Source: Polytrichum commune
Taxonomy: Eukaryota > Streptophyta > Polytrichopsida > Polytrichales > Polytrichaceae
Assembly (NCBI GenBank): GCA_950295325.1
Contig: OX485806.1
Span: 6,822,001-6,886,000 of the forward strand
Length of the DNA: 64,000 nucleotides
Direction: 5' to 3'
Under the pieces are notes generated by a model. The model saw only the letters and a program-made list of their open reading frames with translations, ran no database searches and was not told where the DNA came from. The translations under genes were made by a program, and so were the position numbers. Below, one piece after another: positions 44,382-55,862 of the stretch. The stretch's first letter is position 1. The number at the start of each line of letters is the position of its first letter.

Positions 44382-46981
44382 ATGGCCCCAATCCCTACAG
44401 TTTTGGCAGTGGTCCTCCCCGAAATTCCTCGGAAACTGCAACAAGCCATGGCGAAGAATCGAAGCCAATTGGAGCAGGCAGGGCTCTGGGAATTTTTACT
44501 ATGGATACAGGACGTGGAAAAAGAAGTCAACATTGCGAAGGTCACCCAATTCGTCAATACCTACCAGCTGAAGACGAAGTTTGCACAGGTGGCAGGAGCG
44601 ACAGTGAACTTTCCACTTTATCAATATCTCAGACCTTGGCTTTACCTGATCATGGGGTGAGTATGGAAGCTTTGCCAGATCTGAAGAAGGCGGAAGCAGA
44701 GGAGATTTTTGATTATAAGTTCAAATGGGGGAAAGACAACAAGTGGAATTTTGAAGCAGCTCGAAGCCATTGGAAGGAATGGTTCGATTTTGTGAACACA
44801 TACTTGCTGTTCAGACCGGAAGAACATAAGATGGAGCAGAAGTACATTGTAGCAGCCATCCGAACTTGGGAAGGAAAGGAAGTAAGGTGGGCTAAAGTGG
44901 TGCAGAACCGAATAAATGAGGAGATCCAAACTCGAAAGGCCCAATCACCAACGAATATTTGCTTGATGTCGGCCTTTTTCATTTCCTGTCTGTGTGAAGG
45001 GAATAGGATTGATGTGACCCCTCCGTGGAACGCTTTACCTACGCCACCGAAGTCCCCTGATTCACCAGAATTAGAGGTGCAATTAGGACATACCAGAGTT
45101 AGACTGCGAGAGTTAGAGATTCAGTTGTCCGAGAAGAAGGACAAATTGGTCGAGGTTCAGGAGAAAAGTGCGGGGTACTTGCAGCAAATTAATCAATTGT
45201 TGCAAGACAAGTTTAATGACCATCGTCGCTTCGAGGAGTTACAGGCTCAGAACACGGAGTTGAAGAGGCAGCTTGATGAGCTCTAGCCGAAAAAAGGAAA
45301 GGGCGTGGAGATTTCACGAGGGAAGGAGCCTGTGCGGCCCATGATGGTGGATAGATCCAGTAACACCGAAGAGCTGATGGTCCCACAAATGGCACTGGTA
45401 CCCGTGAAACAAGAGCAGTCTGCACCTATCTCCATCAAGCTACCTTTGGAGATTTGTACAAGGCTGTGGGATGTGGAGAAGAAGGTTATTCCTAATTTTA
45501 ACCTTCATCAGTTTTACATGTTTCAACGTGACCTGTTTTTGACTATGGTCGGATTAGAATTAGAGGCGTGTCTTACTCCGGAGCAATTTGAGGAGCTGTG
45601 GGATTTTTCTGTGAAGTGCACAGCTGAGAATTTGTTCACAGAAATATTAGCTAGGAAGCACCTGAAATTGTTAGATCCCTTTCAGGCTTATGTAGTGATA
45701 GGGGATGTGGGAGCTCGAATTTACCTGTACTATGCAGATTGTGAGGAGCAGCTACACGTTAGACGCACTGTAGGTCGCCGAGTGGAAGAGAGAGTGGTAG
45801 ATTGGACAGATTATGGGACCCAAATGTCACAGCAGTTCTATGGTCAGAATCGTGAGACTCGGGCGAAGTGGAAGAGGAATATGGAAGAGTTGTTACCCAT
45901 AATGAAGCATGACGAGTTCTTAGCCAGAGTCGTGAGTTGTAACCTCAAGAGGACCTATAGAATGGTAGAAAATGAGGACTTTACAGGGTCACACTACCTT
46001 TACAATAGGGATAGGTCTTTAGAAAGGATCGAGAGGTACATTCAGGCTGTGGAAACAAGGAAGCCTCCAGTGTTTACAATGAAGGGACAGGTCTAGTTTT
46101 TGGTGGCCCCACCCGGGTATGTATCGACATTTTCCAAGATTATAGTCATCCCGGAAAGAGGCAATGTGGCGGATCAGAGGTACTTGGGGCGGTACGAGGA
46201 GTTGTTCGACAATGCGCAAGAGCAGCCTGTTCCAACTTGGGCAGCGATAGCTTGGATCTTGCAAGACTATGGTCTCTCCCGAGTGGAACAGATGGCTGCA
46301 GATTTGGTATACAAACAGATTAGTGGGCCATGGTCTTTCGAACCCCCACCAGCAGTGCATTTGCATCCTCAATTTTGTCCGTGTGCTCGACGTCACAAGT
46401 GGGCACCTGATTCGACCATAGCGTCGGTGGAGTACATTTGGCCTCAAATTCAAGGTGCACCCGGTTTTAACACGCCAGCTCAATGCCGAGAGGCGTACCA
46501 GAGATTTTTTGATGAGCACAAGACGCACAAGGTTCCAGTGTGTTTCAGAGCGGCAATTTTTTGTGCAGCATTGGCCGATTGGTGTCCCCGATGGAATTTC
46601 GCAATCAACGTGAACGTGCATAATGAGTCGAAGCAGGAGTTTTTGATGCTTCTAAAATTACAATACAGGCCATCCCGATGGATCCGAGTTGTGGAGGCTA
46701 TGGCGTTGACCCATTTCATCGAAGGAGTTCATGTCTCCTTGATTAATGAGTTTCCTTTCACCCGAGCTGGACCTTTTGAGCGTTTCCTCAAGTGGCAGAG
46801 AAAGAATAATCCTTAGGCTGTGGAGCGAGACGAGGATCTTCAACGAGCCATCATGCGGCTGGAAGCTAAGGAGAGCAGACACAGAGGCTCGGGAAGTCAA
46901 GATTATATGGACGTCGATGAAGGCGAAGAGACCGAAGGCTCGATGAAGAGACTTAGAGTTGGCAGGGACGCCAACAGATAA
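44382..46981 (+). pseudogene. Retrotransposon third ORF, broken by one frameshift and three TAG codons
   Basis: Starts at ATG 44382 (MAPIPTVLAVVLPEIP). Near 44608 the sense moves from frame 3 to frame 2, consistent with a one-base deletion. Frame 2 then stays open to TAA 46979-46981 except for TAG at 45284, 46094 and 46814, with coding character before and after each. Features: helical first part (SHWKEWFDFVNTYLL, CLMSAFFISCLCEGNRIDV), coiled coil before the first TAG (LRELEIQLSEKKDKLVEVQE), and an acidic-basic tail (YMDVDEGEETEGSMKRLR). The first part vaguely recalls the helical putative plant transposon protein domain found in retroelement extra ORFs. Role unknown. Confidence 0.6.
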
Positions 46982-46993
46982 AAGAGGGGGCTA
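46979..46993 (+). promoter_or_regulatory. Polypurine tract
   Basis: TAAAAGAGGGGGCTA lies immediately before the 3' LTR and overlaps the stop of the third ORF. This is the expected start site of plus-strand DNA synthesis. Confidence 0.8.
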
Positions 46994-49737
46994 TGTGGTA
47001 CAACTTTTTGGTCTCAGAATAGTCATTTTAGGATTTTGATAGGATGTGAATTCATATCGACACTTGCAATGTGAAATGGACACTAAAGTAAGTTATTAGT
47101 GATCAATTATCCGAAATGAGCTAAGGGTGAGACATTTAGTTCATATGAAACAGTTCCAAGAGGAAGAGTCTTTTGGGCAGGGCAATACACATGTGACCAA
47201 GTCGAAGAGACTTATGAAATCTGGCCCCAAGAGGCAAGGAAGCTAGTTCAGGGGATATAGAGGAGAAGAGGGGGGGGGGGGGAGAAGTTAGTTCCTCTCG
47301 AAAAGAGAGTCTCCCTCGTCTTGCAGTTTTTGAGCGAGTCTAACTTGGGTGTGAAGCCCTTTTAAATGTACATTTTACTCTACATAATATAAGCGTGAAG
47401 CTATTTTGTCAATTCTATGTGAGAAGATTGAATTTGTTGTGTGGGTATACGTTGTGAATTAATTGAGTCAGAGTATATTTCCTGGTTTCGGGAAGAATCC
47501 AGAGTGAAGTTGCGACGTCTTACTTCTGTGAAAGAAGTAAATTAATTGTCGTGTGATTTCAATGGTGAAAGTCTATCAGTCACCGGGTTTGAATGTGAAA
47601 TTCCAACGTGACTGATTGGTAGTGGTCCTCTCGGGAAGGGAGAGACAATCTCTCTACAGTTGCTGGAGTCTACCTTGTTTAATTACTCTTGGCGTGAAGC
47701 CTATTGAAGATTGTAAATCGTGTCTTATGATTCACTCCCGGTAATGGAAATGTAAGTTCGCATTGTGAACTCATCATGTCGTCATCGGGTGAATGGGAAA
47801 TTTGTCCCTTCAGTGTGTATTCGGCCATGAGAATTGATTGGATTAATCCCACTCTATCTGATGTGAATTCAGGGTAGAAGTTTGAGAAACATCCTGTCTT
47901 CTCTTTGGAAATTCCTATACAGGTGCAAGTTGAAATCAAACATCGGTGAAAGAAGTGAATTCTATTTACCTTTGTCTTGTGATTGTCTGAGGTGAAACTG
48001 TGCGAAGCAGTTTAACCATATTATATCCTTTGGGCTTATCTATGTGCATGAGTGGAATGAGGAATGTGAAATTCCGTGAGAGCCACTTTATGTCTTAATT
48101 CTGTAAATTTAATCAGGAGACTCCAAGCCAAATAAGTAAGTGTGTCTGGACGCCTGAGGTGATAAGTGTCTTAATTGAATGCAAGAACTTATTTCAGTGA
48201 GCAAACCCCCTTCCTTTCATGGTTGTGATGGTCGTGGTTAACTTACCGTGAATGATTGAAGTCGAACTCTCGATCAGAATGAAAATCCAGTGTCGAAAAC
48301 TCATCAGCCAAAGGGAAGAGAGTAGTGGAGATTACTCGAGATGAATTCAGTATAGAAGATATCTTGAAGTCAAATCCTTAGATAACATACTCATTTGATA
48401 ACTAAGGTGCTATTTGAGTGAAGGAAAATACCTGTCCACACAAAGTTTGTCTGTAACTCCAAACGGATAACAACGTTATGTTTTCAGAGTAGAGATTCGT
48501 CGGTGGAAATCACTACTGAATTAAGTGTCGAGTGAGCAGGTGTAATGAGGCTCTGAAAGTTTGCCGCGATGGAGTTTGCTAAGTGGTAGTAGCAATTATC
48601 ACCTTGAGAGAGAGTGCGAAGATTGTTCTGTCGAAGCACTTTGTCTGATGCACGGAATCGGTGTAGTGATTACTCACCATAATGATGTGGATAAGCTCAA
48701 ATGCATTCAAAGGAAGAAGTGTTGCTGTGATAAACTTGTCGCCAATTGCGAAGAGGGGGAACGAAAAGCGTAGATGTGGCCGATCGGAGAGGAAGTCGCG
48801 CGCGCGGGAGTGAAGACTGAAAAGGAAGGAGTCGCGGGAGAAGCGTGGGTATTTAACCCATATCGTTAGGGGGAGCACTCAAAGGCAAGCATAAAAGGAG
48901 GAGGAGCCTGCTCTTTAGCCGAGAACAAGACGTTGACTTGGTTACTGGTTACTAGTTACTGGCTACTTGTTACTGGTTACTGGATACTAAGACTATGGCC
49001 CTCTCTATGAGACGTGACTTGACACTGGTTACTTGTGACTAGACTATGGCCGTGCCGTGCAGACTATGGTCCTACCGATTAGACTCTTACGGTCCCGGTC
49101 CGGTTCAGTTCGCTTCGCTTAGACTCGGTCACTAGGTTTCTGTCACACGTTAGACTTTTGTTAATTTTAATAATTAATTTTAATGCATTCAATTCCACTG
49201 AGATAGTGTTAAGTCTAAAACTGACTACGGAAATAATTCATTACTGTGGTCTATAACTAATTTAATTAAATCCATCACTTAACCATAGGAGGAGTCAATT
49301 GTGAACATAATATCCTTACTGACTGTGGTGTGGCCTTTCGATACTTGGCTACTTTACTGAAGAGACTATGGTTCACCTCAAGGAGTTTTTGCCTTGGGTT
49401 TCTGAGACTATGGCGTACTCAAATGTCTATGGCTGAGCTGTGACTCCCTGAATTGCAAAACACATTATAAGAGTGATGTTACTGATGAGAGTGGGTTGTG
49501 AGGGAGTGACTGATCAATTGCATGTACTGCTGTGAGTGACCCTCAACCTTAATTAAATCAATCCTAAAACTCATTCTAGAAGTCTTTTTCCCTGTGTTTG
49601 TTGTCCTAAATACATCTTAATTCTCTTGTAATCTATCAATTAACTCAATGGTGATCCCTAGATGCAACACCTGACACTCATTTGGCCTTCCCTGTGTGGT
49701 TTTCTTAATTGGAACCCAATCTAAAAACCTATCTACA
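46994..49737 (+). repeat. 3' LTR
   Basis: 2744 bp, identical to the 5' LTR except one T/C difference and one G fewer in the G tract near 47270. The ATCTT duplication follows at 49738-49742. Confidence 0.9.
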
Positions 49738-50360
49738 ATCTTCCCGAATAATGATGGCAAATCCTCAGTCAGCATCATGAAACAGGCTAAATCCACATCC
49801 ATATACTTTGGATCATTTAAATATGGGTGTTGGTCGAGGTCGGTGCAGGGTCCCACACATAGGCCAAAACGGGTTAATGGTTCACCAAAAGGCTCTTGAA
49901 TCGGAACTCGTGGCCACCTATGATTCAAAGTAGACACACTGTGTAGTTCTGGCAGCTGCACATGCTCTGCTTCTGGAAGTGGAGCGTCATGTGAAATATT
50001 TAGACCTTCTGCGGCTCCAACATCATGGCTTTCAGTAGCTAGGACAGGCTCTTCTTCTTGGACTTCCTGTTCTATTCCTTCATCCTGTATATTTTCGCGG
50101 TCTGCATTACGTCCACTACTAATGGTTTCCCAAGAAGGCATGTCACTGTTTATAGAATTGGATGGAATTGGTTCTGCGTCTTGGAGTTGAGTGCTTGAGG
50201 TTTCCTCATCTTCAGGGAGCCACGTATGAAATGTAGCTGAACTCCTTCTTGACCTGACTGTGTCCGAACTGCTCTCCGACGTATATTCAGTGTATGAACT
50301 GCTCTCCGATGTATATTCGGTGTCGGAATTGGTCTCTGGCCAAAAAGTAGTTGCCTCATT
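49738..50360 (-). pseudogene. 5' half of the gene split by the LTR retrotransposon
   Basis: The minus-strand frame is acidic and Ser-rich (DTEYTSESSS repeated, LPEDEETSS, EQEVQEEEP), then conserved-looking DPKYMDVDLACFMMLTEDLP ending SLFGKI. Removing the retrotransposon and one ATCTT copy joins this in frame to GRPSNRKVK at 32362. The open frame extends to 50615 only through the GC-rich repeat unit and a G tract, so the true start is uncertain; an ATG in INSDMPSW (about 50140) is possible. No domain is recognised in this half. Confidence 0.5.
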
Positions 50361-50363
50361 GAA

Positions 50364-51415
50364 GGGTTTAGGATTACAAGGGCGTTCTTTCAGTTTGGGG
50401 GGGTCGGAGTGTCGAGCCGAGGTTTTGGCTACCCCCCCATTCTCGATCCTCGTGATCGCGGTGGTGGAGTCGGAAACTGATACACGTTTCCAGATTGGTA
50501 GATATGCAACCGCGACACGCGCGGTGTTCGTGGTTACATGGTTACATGGGTGTTCTATGGGTTTGGGGGGTCGGCATTTCGAGCCGAGGTCTTGGCTACC
50601 CCCCCCCCCCCCCAATTCTCGACCCTTGCGATCGCGATGGTGGAGGCGGAAACTTATAGAAGTTCTAGGGTTGACGGGGCCCGCAACGTCGCGGGCCCGC
50701 GAAACCCAAGTCTCGCGGGCGACTCATGCTTTAAAATGTTTGGCCTTCACGTTATGGACCCCGTCGAGGGCAACCTGAAACAACTTTGCACTCGACGTTC
50801 GGACGTGGGTTGTAGAAGTTACGAGCAGATGAAGTCATGACGTTGGGCGCCTCATCCATCCGTAGCATGTGCGTATTCTACCGTCCCGACGACCGCTACG
50901 AGAAGTACGGACACCTGTGTGAGGGTGACACGTGGCATTCGGGATCGGCGGTCTAGGGTTTAGGTAACTTTTAGGGTTTTCGTTGACCCTAGAAGGTAGC
51001 TTGTAGGGTTCGCGATAAAATACAGGAATAGATTTTAGGATTTCCGATAAAGTCGAAATTAATGCAACCTCTAGGGCTAACGGCAAAGTAATAAGGTAGC
51101 CTCTAGGGTTTACTGTTGCTTTTAGGGTTTTGTGGGGCTTAGGGTTACAAGGGTGTTCTTTCAGTTTGGGGGGTCGGAGTCTCGAGCCAAGGTTTTAGCT
51201 ACCCCCCCATTCTCGACCTTCGTGATCGCGGTGGTGGAGCAGGAAACTGATACATGTCTTGGGGTTGGTGGATGCGGGACCTGCAACGTCGCGGGCCCGC
51301 GAGACCCGAGTCTTTGTAGCGACTCATGCTTTAAAATGTTTAGCCCTCACGTGGTGGACCCCGTCGAGGGCAACCCGAAATGACCTTGCACTCGACGTTC
51401 GGATGTGGGTTAAAA
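50364..51415. repeat. Three diverged GC-rich repeat units and telomere-like motifs
   Basis: Units at about 50364-50490 (partial), 50541-50815 and 51131-51415 share GGGGGGTCGGAG-like starts, a GGCTACCCCCC tract, GATCGCGGTGGTGGAG and the tail GACCCCGTCGAGGGCAACC. Units 2 and 3 carry the perfect palindrome TCGCGGGCCCGCGA (50689-50702, 51289-51302). Between them (50945-51150) TAGGGTTT-like motifs recur many times, as in degraded telomeric DNA. Frames through this region are GC-driven and not credible genes. Confidence 0.65.
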
Positions 51416-51590
51416 CCCTTAAAACATTCATTGGTGCATGATGAATAGCGTCATAGGTGCTCGAGTAATGAAATTTCAATACATCGCACCTAGATTTTGA
51501 TCCTTCGCCTTGGAGTGTATTATTATCGAAACCATTGGAAAGAACAAGCAGTTCATCAAGTTGTCAAATTGCAGGTTGTAAAATTTTTGA

Positions 51591-51943
51591 TTAAGTTTGC
51601 ATTTTGCTTTCATGAATATGTTCTCTCTTACAACGTTTTGTCTCTCTTGGTTCTGGCTCTCGAAGTTTGAGCTGTACAATTTGAGCTTGCAGGATTGCAA
51701 TATCATAAGGATCTACTTTCTTTGTATTATTTATCTGACAAAGTGCCTTATCATTTGACGGGTATGCATCCTCGAGACAATCAAAATACCAACCACAATC
51801 CTCATACAGTGGGTGTGACCAATCCAAACAAATCTTAGTAGTGTACATGGATGAATCTTTTGTACCAGTGCTACGCCAATTTGAAAAAAGATAAAGATTC
51901 CCTGTAACACACTTGTATGGAATCAAAACATATCGGAAATACC
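51591..51943 (-). CDS. Possible exon of an unknown gene
   Basis: A good acceptor (TTTGTGTTTAG) at about 51944 opens a frame of roughly 115 residues (YFRYVLIPYKCVTGNLYLF ... WSHPLYEDCGWYFDCLEDAY) to a stop at 51591. Amino-acid composition is protein-like, and the part upstream of the acceptor is T-rich as in an intron. Not recognised. It could belong with 54100-54591 on the same strand. Confidence 0.3.
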
Positions 51944-52049
51944 TAAACACAAAAACATTAGGAGCCAAATTTTGGATGATTATAAAAAATGTAATGAAAA
52001 ACATCAAAGTACAAAGTAAAAAATAGGTTGTACCTGTATAATACAAATT

Positions 52050-54090
52050 TTAAAGCAATGTCAATATTGGGTTGCTCATCCCAAGTGTAGTATTTTTTAT
52101 TTTTCCGCTTTTGAATTCACTATAAAATATTGAATTGAAAGCCGCAAACTTCTAGTTTTGGATATACTTGGAAAGTGTAGGAACATTTGTTGGAAAATGA
52201 AGACGAGATGAAATAATATTGTAGAGTTCTTCAATTTTATTTATTTATAATTGTGCCCAAATTGTAGACTTCGATAACCAATTATAAAGTGTAGTATCAG
52301 AGGGGAGCGATTTCAAAAATTATAATATATCTTTATCAAACTCTATTGTCATTTCAAAGTTTGAGTCATCCGACTTTGATTTTTGCATCTACATTACTGA
52401 TAGTAACACAATGGAGTTTCTATTGTAACATTTCAGGTACCGAAAGGGTTCTAAATGGCGCTTAACTTTTTTTTTTTTTTAAATGTGAGGTTGATGTCGG
52501 CAATCGCTAGTTATTTTGTAAAACTAGAAGACAACATTGCACGTTTTTTGTTGACAACTGTTGACATTGCTTTTAAAACCCCTGATGGTATTTTTTCAAA
52601 GGGACGAATTTCATTGTAATGGTTGAGAGCAATATCGTTGGTCTCAGCAAATTCTTGCTGAACAATGAAACAAAAAAATCCCACAAATTATGAATACATA
52701 TAGATGTAAAGTGAAGATGAATAGACATAAAATACATAGTATGAAAAATTTGGTGAACTTATACTACACATGTAATCCAAATAAATTGGGCGTGTCAAAG
52801 AATATCAAGTCTCGACCGACTTTTCTTCATATTGTTTATAACTTTTTGGATCCAGTTATTTTTTTGAAGGAAGTCAAAAACATAGTGCCAATGTTTTGCA
52901 TCTAATATAAGTGTGCACCAAATTGGTAGAAACGTGAGAAATCTTCATTAATTTAAAAAAAATTGAATTAATCATATCTATAATAATATAAGTTACCAAA
53001 TAAAATATAAACTACAAAAAAATAAAATAAAACCAGTGGTTAAGAACATTACTTGTTAATGTCGTGCATAATAGTCAACAAATTTGAAATGTCATCAGGC
53101 TAGAAATCCAAATTGATGGAAGTCACAAAGACGTGATATTCATAATCATTAGTATGTACGCAGTCACTATTATTTTTCCAACCAAAAAACCTGTAATTAC
53201 CATCTCATATAAAGAATAATTTGTTCTTGTATAATATAAATGAAGGATCTGCATGTAATTGAAATTCAAATATGACATTGGCTTTAGTGCAATTGGGCTT
53301 TAAGATGCACGAACTTCATCATCCACAAATTAAAAGTCTTCCTTAGATACAATGGAGGATATGCAAAACATACGGTCACCATCACGATAACCGTGGAAAA
53401 AATCAGCTTTCAATTTAGTAATATCACCTTTTAACGCATGGCGCACAATACACATAGCAATCATACGACACAAGGGCACATATAAGCGAAACTTGGGTAA
53501 AGCACGGATTGAATAAATTGTGGCAGTTGAGTCTCAAAAACAATTTGAAATTATATCACTGTTTGGTACATGATGGACATTGTAAATTGCAAAATTATTA
53601 AAAGGTATAGTTGGCCAACTACATATGAAAGTATTCGTTTACAATAAAAGTCATTGATTGAAGAAAAAAATTGCATTTAAAATGTGATATATGAAAGAAT
53701 GTTAAATCCTAAATCCTTACATTAACAAAGAATATAAAAACTATCCCATAATCATCAAAAAATGTAATTATAATAAACTTAAACATATTTGGATTCCTAT
53801 GAATATGTTTACATCATTCCTCATTGTTGTCTTCTTTATCTTGATCGTCTTCATCATTATTTTCTCGTTTTTTTTCTTTCGCCTCTTATTCTTCCACTTA
53901 TTCTTCTATAACTTATTCTTCTTCAATATCATTAAGTTAATTTAATTTCTAATTCTCACACGCTACCTCTCCATCATAGTGACATTTTCCATTTTATAAT
54001 TTTTCGTGTGAAGATTTCTGTATTGAGAATCTACTTATCTTTCCCTAACATAGTCATATTAACAAAAATGTAAACATTAGATACAAAGAA
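52050..54090. other. AT-rich stretch without a supported gene
   Basis: Very AT-rich with many stops in all frames; a T tract at 52469-52480. It could include decayed introns or exons of a minus-strand gene, but nothing can be stated. Confidence 0.4.
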
Positions 54091-54099
54091 AAAAAACAA

Positions 54100-54591
54100 A
54101 ATTGAAATGTAAACCGATATGTTTGTTGTCAATGTTTTTGGCTTCTAACTTTTCTCATGTTGTCTTTGCTCTTGCCTCCCATTGTTTGGATTTTTTCCAA
54201 TATTCTTCTTTTGCCCGCTTCAAGGAATTTGACATTACTTTGAAATTCATCTTTTTTGTATTGACCACCCTTGAAAGTTCTTTTTGCACCTTTCTTGGTT
54301 GTAGTTGCAACTTTCGGCCCGGGCTTTTAGATGGGTTTTCCTCATGTAATCATTCAAATGAAATCGATATTTGATTGGACCATATGGGTACTTCTTTTTT
54401 CTTGTCTTTACAAAACAATAGAAAGACACTTGGTCATTGATAACTTGTATCCAATCTTGCTTCTCAACGGCCTCCTGGAAAGTTATCTCTTGGAAAGTTG
54501 TCTTCTCCAAAGTTGTGTCCTCCAAAGTTGTGTCCTTCAAAGTTCCCTCTGTTAGTGCCACATCTTCACTTTGACATGTCTCCTTCGTCAT
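54100..54591 (-). CDS. Possible gene fragment with a short tandem peptide repeat
   Basis: From ATG 54591 a frame of 114 residues has TTLEDTTLEKTTFQE-type repeats encoded by 15-bp DNA repeats (about 54480-54550), then a basic part (KTRKKKYPYGPIKYRF). After the stop at 54247 a further frame (SLKRAKEEYWKKSKQWEARA) continues to about 54100. Unknown; may be a decayed transposon gene. Confidence 0.3.
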
Positions 54592-54609
54592 GACTAGACA
54601 TTTCAAAAC

Positions 54610-55529
54610 ACAAAATAAATAAATAAATCAGTTCACTAAAACTTGAAATGAAATAATGTGACCAATGTTAGTTACAGATGAACCGATTAAAGGCCACTAG
54701 ATTGTGAAATTGCGAAAAAAAACACCTAACCCATAATTGGACACTACAAAGTTTCATAAAATCTCTTGGTTAGACCAGAGTTCATGTTAATGAATTGGTC
54801 AAAATGGTGAAACCTTCCTTAAACAAGAAAAGTAAAACCACATGAAGCATACTTCGAATGTACACAATTTTATTCGGTTAGCCATATAATGTGAGACCAT
54901 AAATTGTGGCGCTCAAAAGAGAAAAACAATAACATCTCTGGGATTGAAAAACATACTCTTATCCAAAAGCAAGTCACCTCGAGAGATTAAGTAAATCAAA
55001 GTGAGGTTTTCTGATGATGACCCATGGCGAGATGTAGCAATCAAGATGCAAGTGGCCTTCGAAGCTTATTAACATCAAAAAATCTTTCAACCATTGTTGG
55101 GTGAAGGAGACGACCGAACCGAACCGAATATGGGTAGACAAAGGCGATACATGACATGACAAACCAAAGATAAGAGAAAGTGAGCAGAGGCAAATTGCAT
55201 CACTGGTGGCGTCTAAAGCCGATCAAACCTCAGTCGAAGTCAAATGCGCAGCAAATCTAGTAGTTGCACTGAGAATGGCTCTAAATACATTAGATCAAGA
55301 ATAACACCGCTTCCATTATATAATTGACTTCCTTCATACAAACACCTGTACATGCTAGTTTCTATGCGAAACTTGTGAAACTTGTCTTTTAATTTCTCAA
55401 TTCGGCGCCAAAGGTGTAACCACATTGATTGAAAAGAAGGAAAATTGAGAAAGACAATTGACCGCAGGCTTCTTTCATCTTTCTAAGATTTGTACAGCCG
55501 AGTGTCTACCTAGTTGCGTTTGTACAAAT
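54610..55529. other. Gene-free stretch
   Basis: Only short, motif-free frames. The phrase GTTAGTTACAGATGAACCG at 54666 also occurs, slightly changed, at about 1110. Confidence 0.4.
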
Positions 55530-55862
55530 GTTGCTCTCATAATAATGTGTTGAATTCCATTTGTATTCCACACCCACCTTGATACCTTAGTGTGTTGAAT
55601 TCCATCAACTATAATTCAATCAAATAGTTGCTCTCATAATAATGTGTTGAATTCCATTTGTATTCCACACCCACCTTGATACCTTAGTGTGTTGAATTCC
55701 ATCAACTATAATTCAATCAAATAGTTGCTCTCATAATATAGTGTTGAATTCCATTTGTATTCCACACCCACCCTGATACCCTAGTCTGTTGAATTTCATC
55801 AACAATAATTCAATCAAATAGTTGCTCTCAAAATAATGTGTTGAATTCCATTTGTATCCAAC
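55530..55862. repeat. 97-bp minisatellite
   Basis: Units start at 55530, 55627, 55724 and 55821, exactly 97 bp apart, each beginning GTTGCTCTCA. Three full units and one partial. Each contains GTGTTGAATTCCAT twice, so the unit may itself derive from a shorter repeat. Confidence 0.85.

Larger units (their letters stand above)
32368..49737 (+). mobile_element. Ty3/gypsy-type LTR retrotransposon, 17.4 kb, very young
   Basis: LTRs 32368-35112 and 46994-49737 start TGTGGTACAAC and end ATCTACA. Reading them side by side I find one substitution (GTTTGT-T-TGTAAC at about 33830 versus C) and one base fewer in a G tract (14 versus 13). The target duplication is perfect. Order: primer site, two small ORFs, gag, protease, reverse transcriptase, RNase H, integrase without a chromodomain, a 2-kb spacer, a long third ORF, polypurine tract. 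Protease-RT-RNaseH-integrase order makes it Ty3/gypsy; size, tRNA-Asp-type primer site and an extra 3' ORF recall the Tat/Athila group. Several stops make it defective. Confidence 0.9.

Noticed and set aside
49617-50615. A single 332-residue protein on the minus strand
   Set aside because: Its first part comes from a G tract and the GC-rich repeat and starts at a non-ATG codon; its last 40 residues are LTR sequence. Only the middle (49738-50360) is kept.
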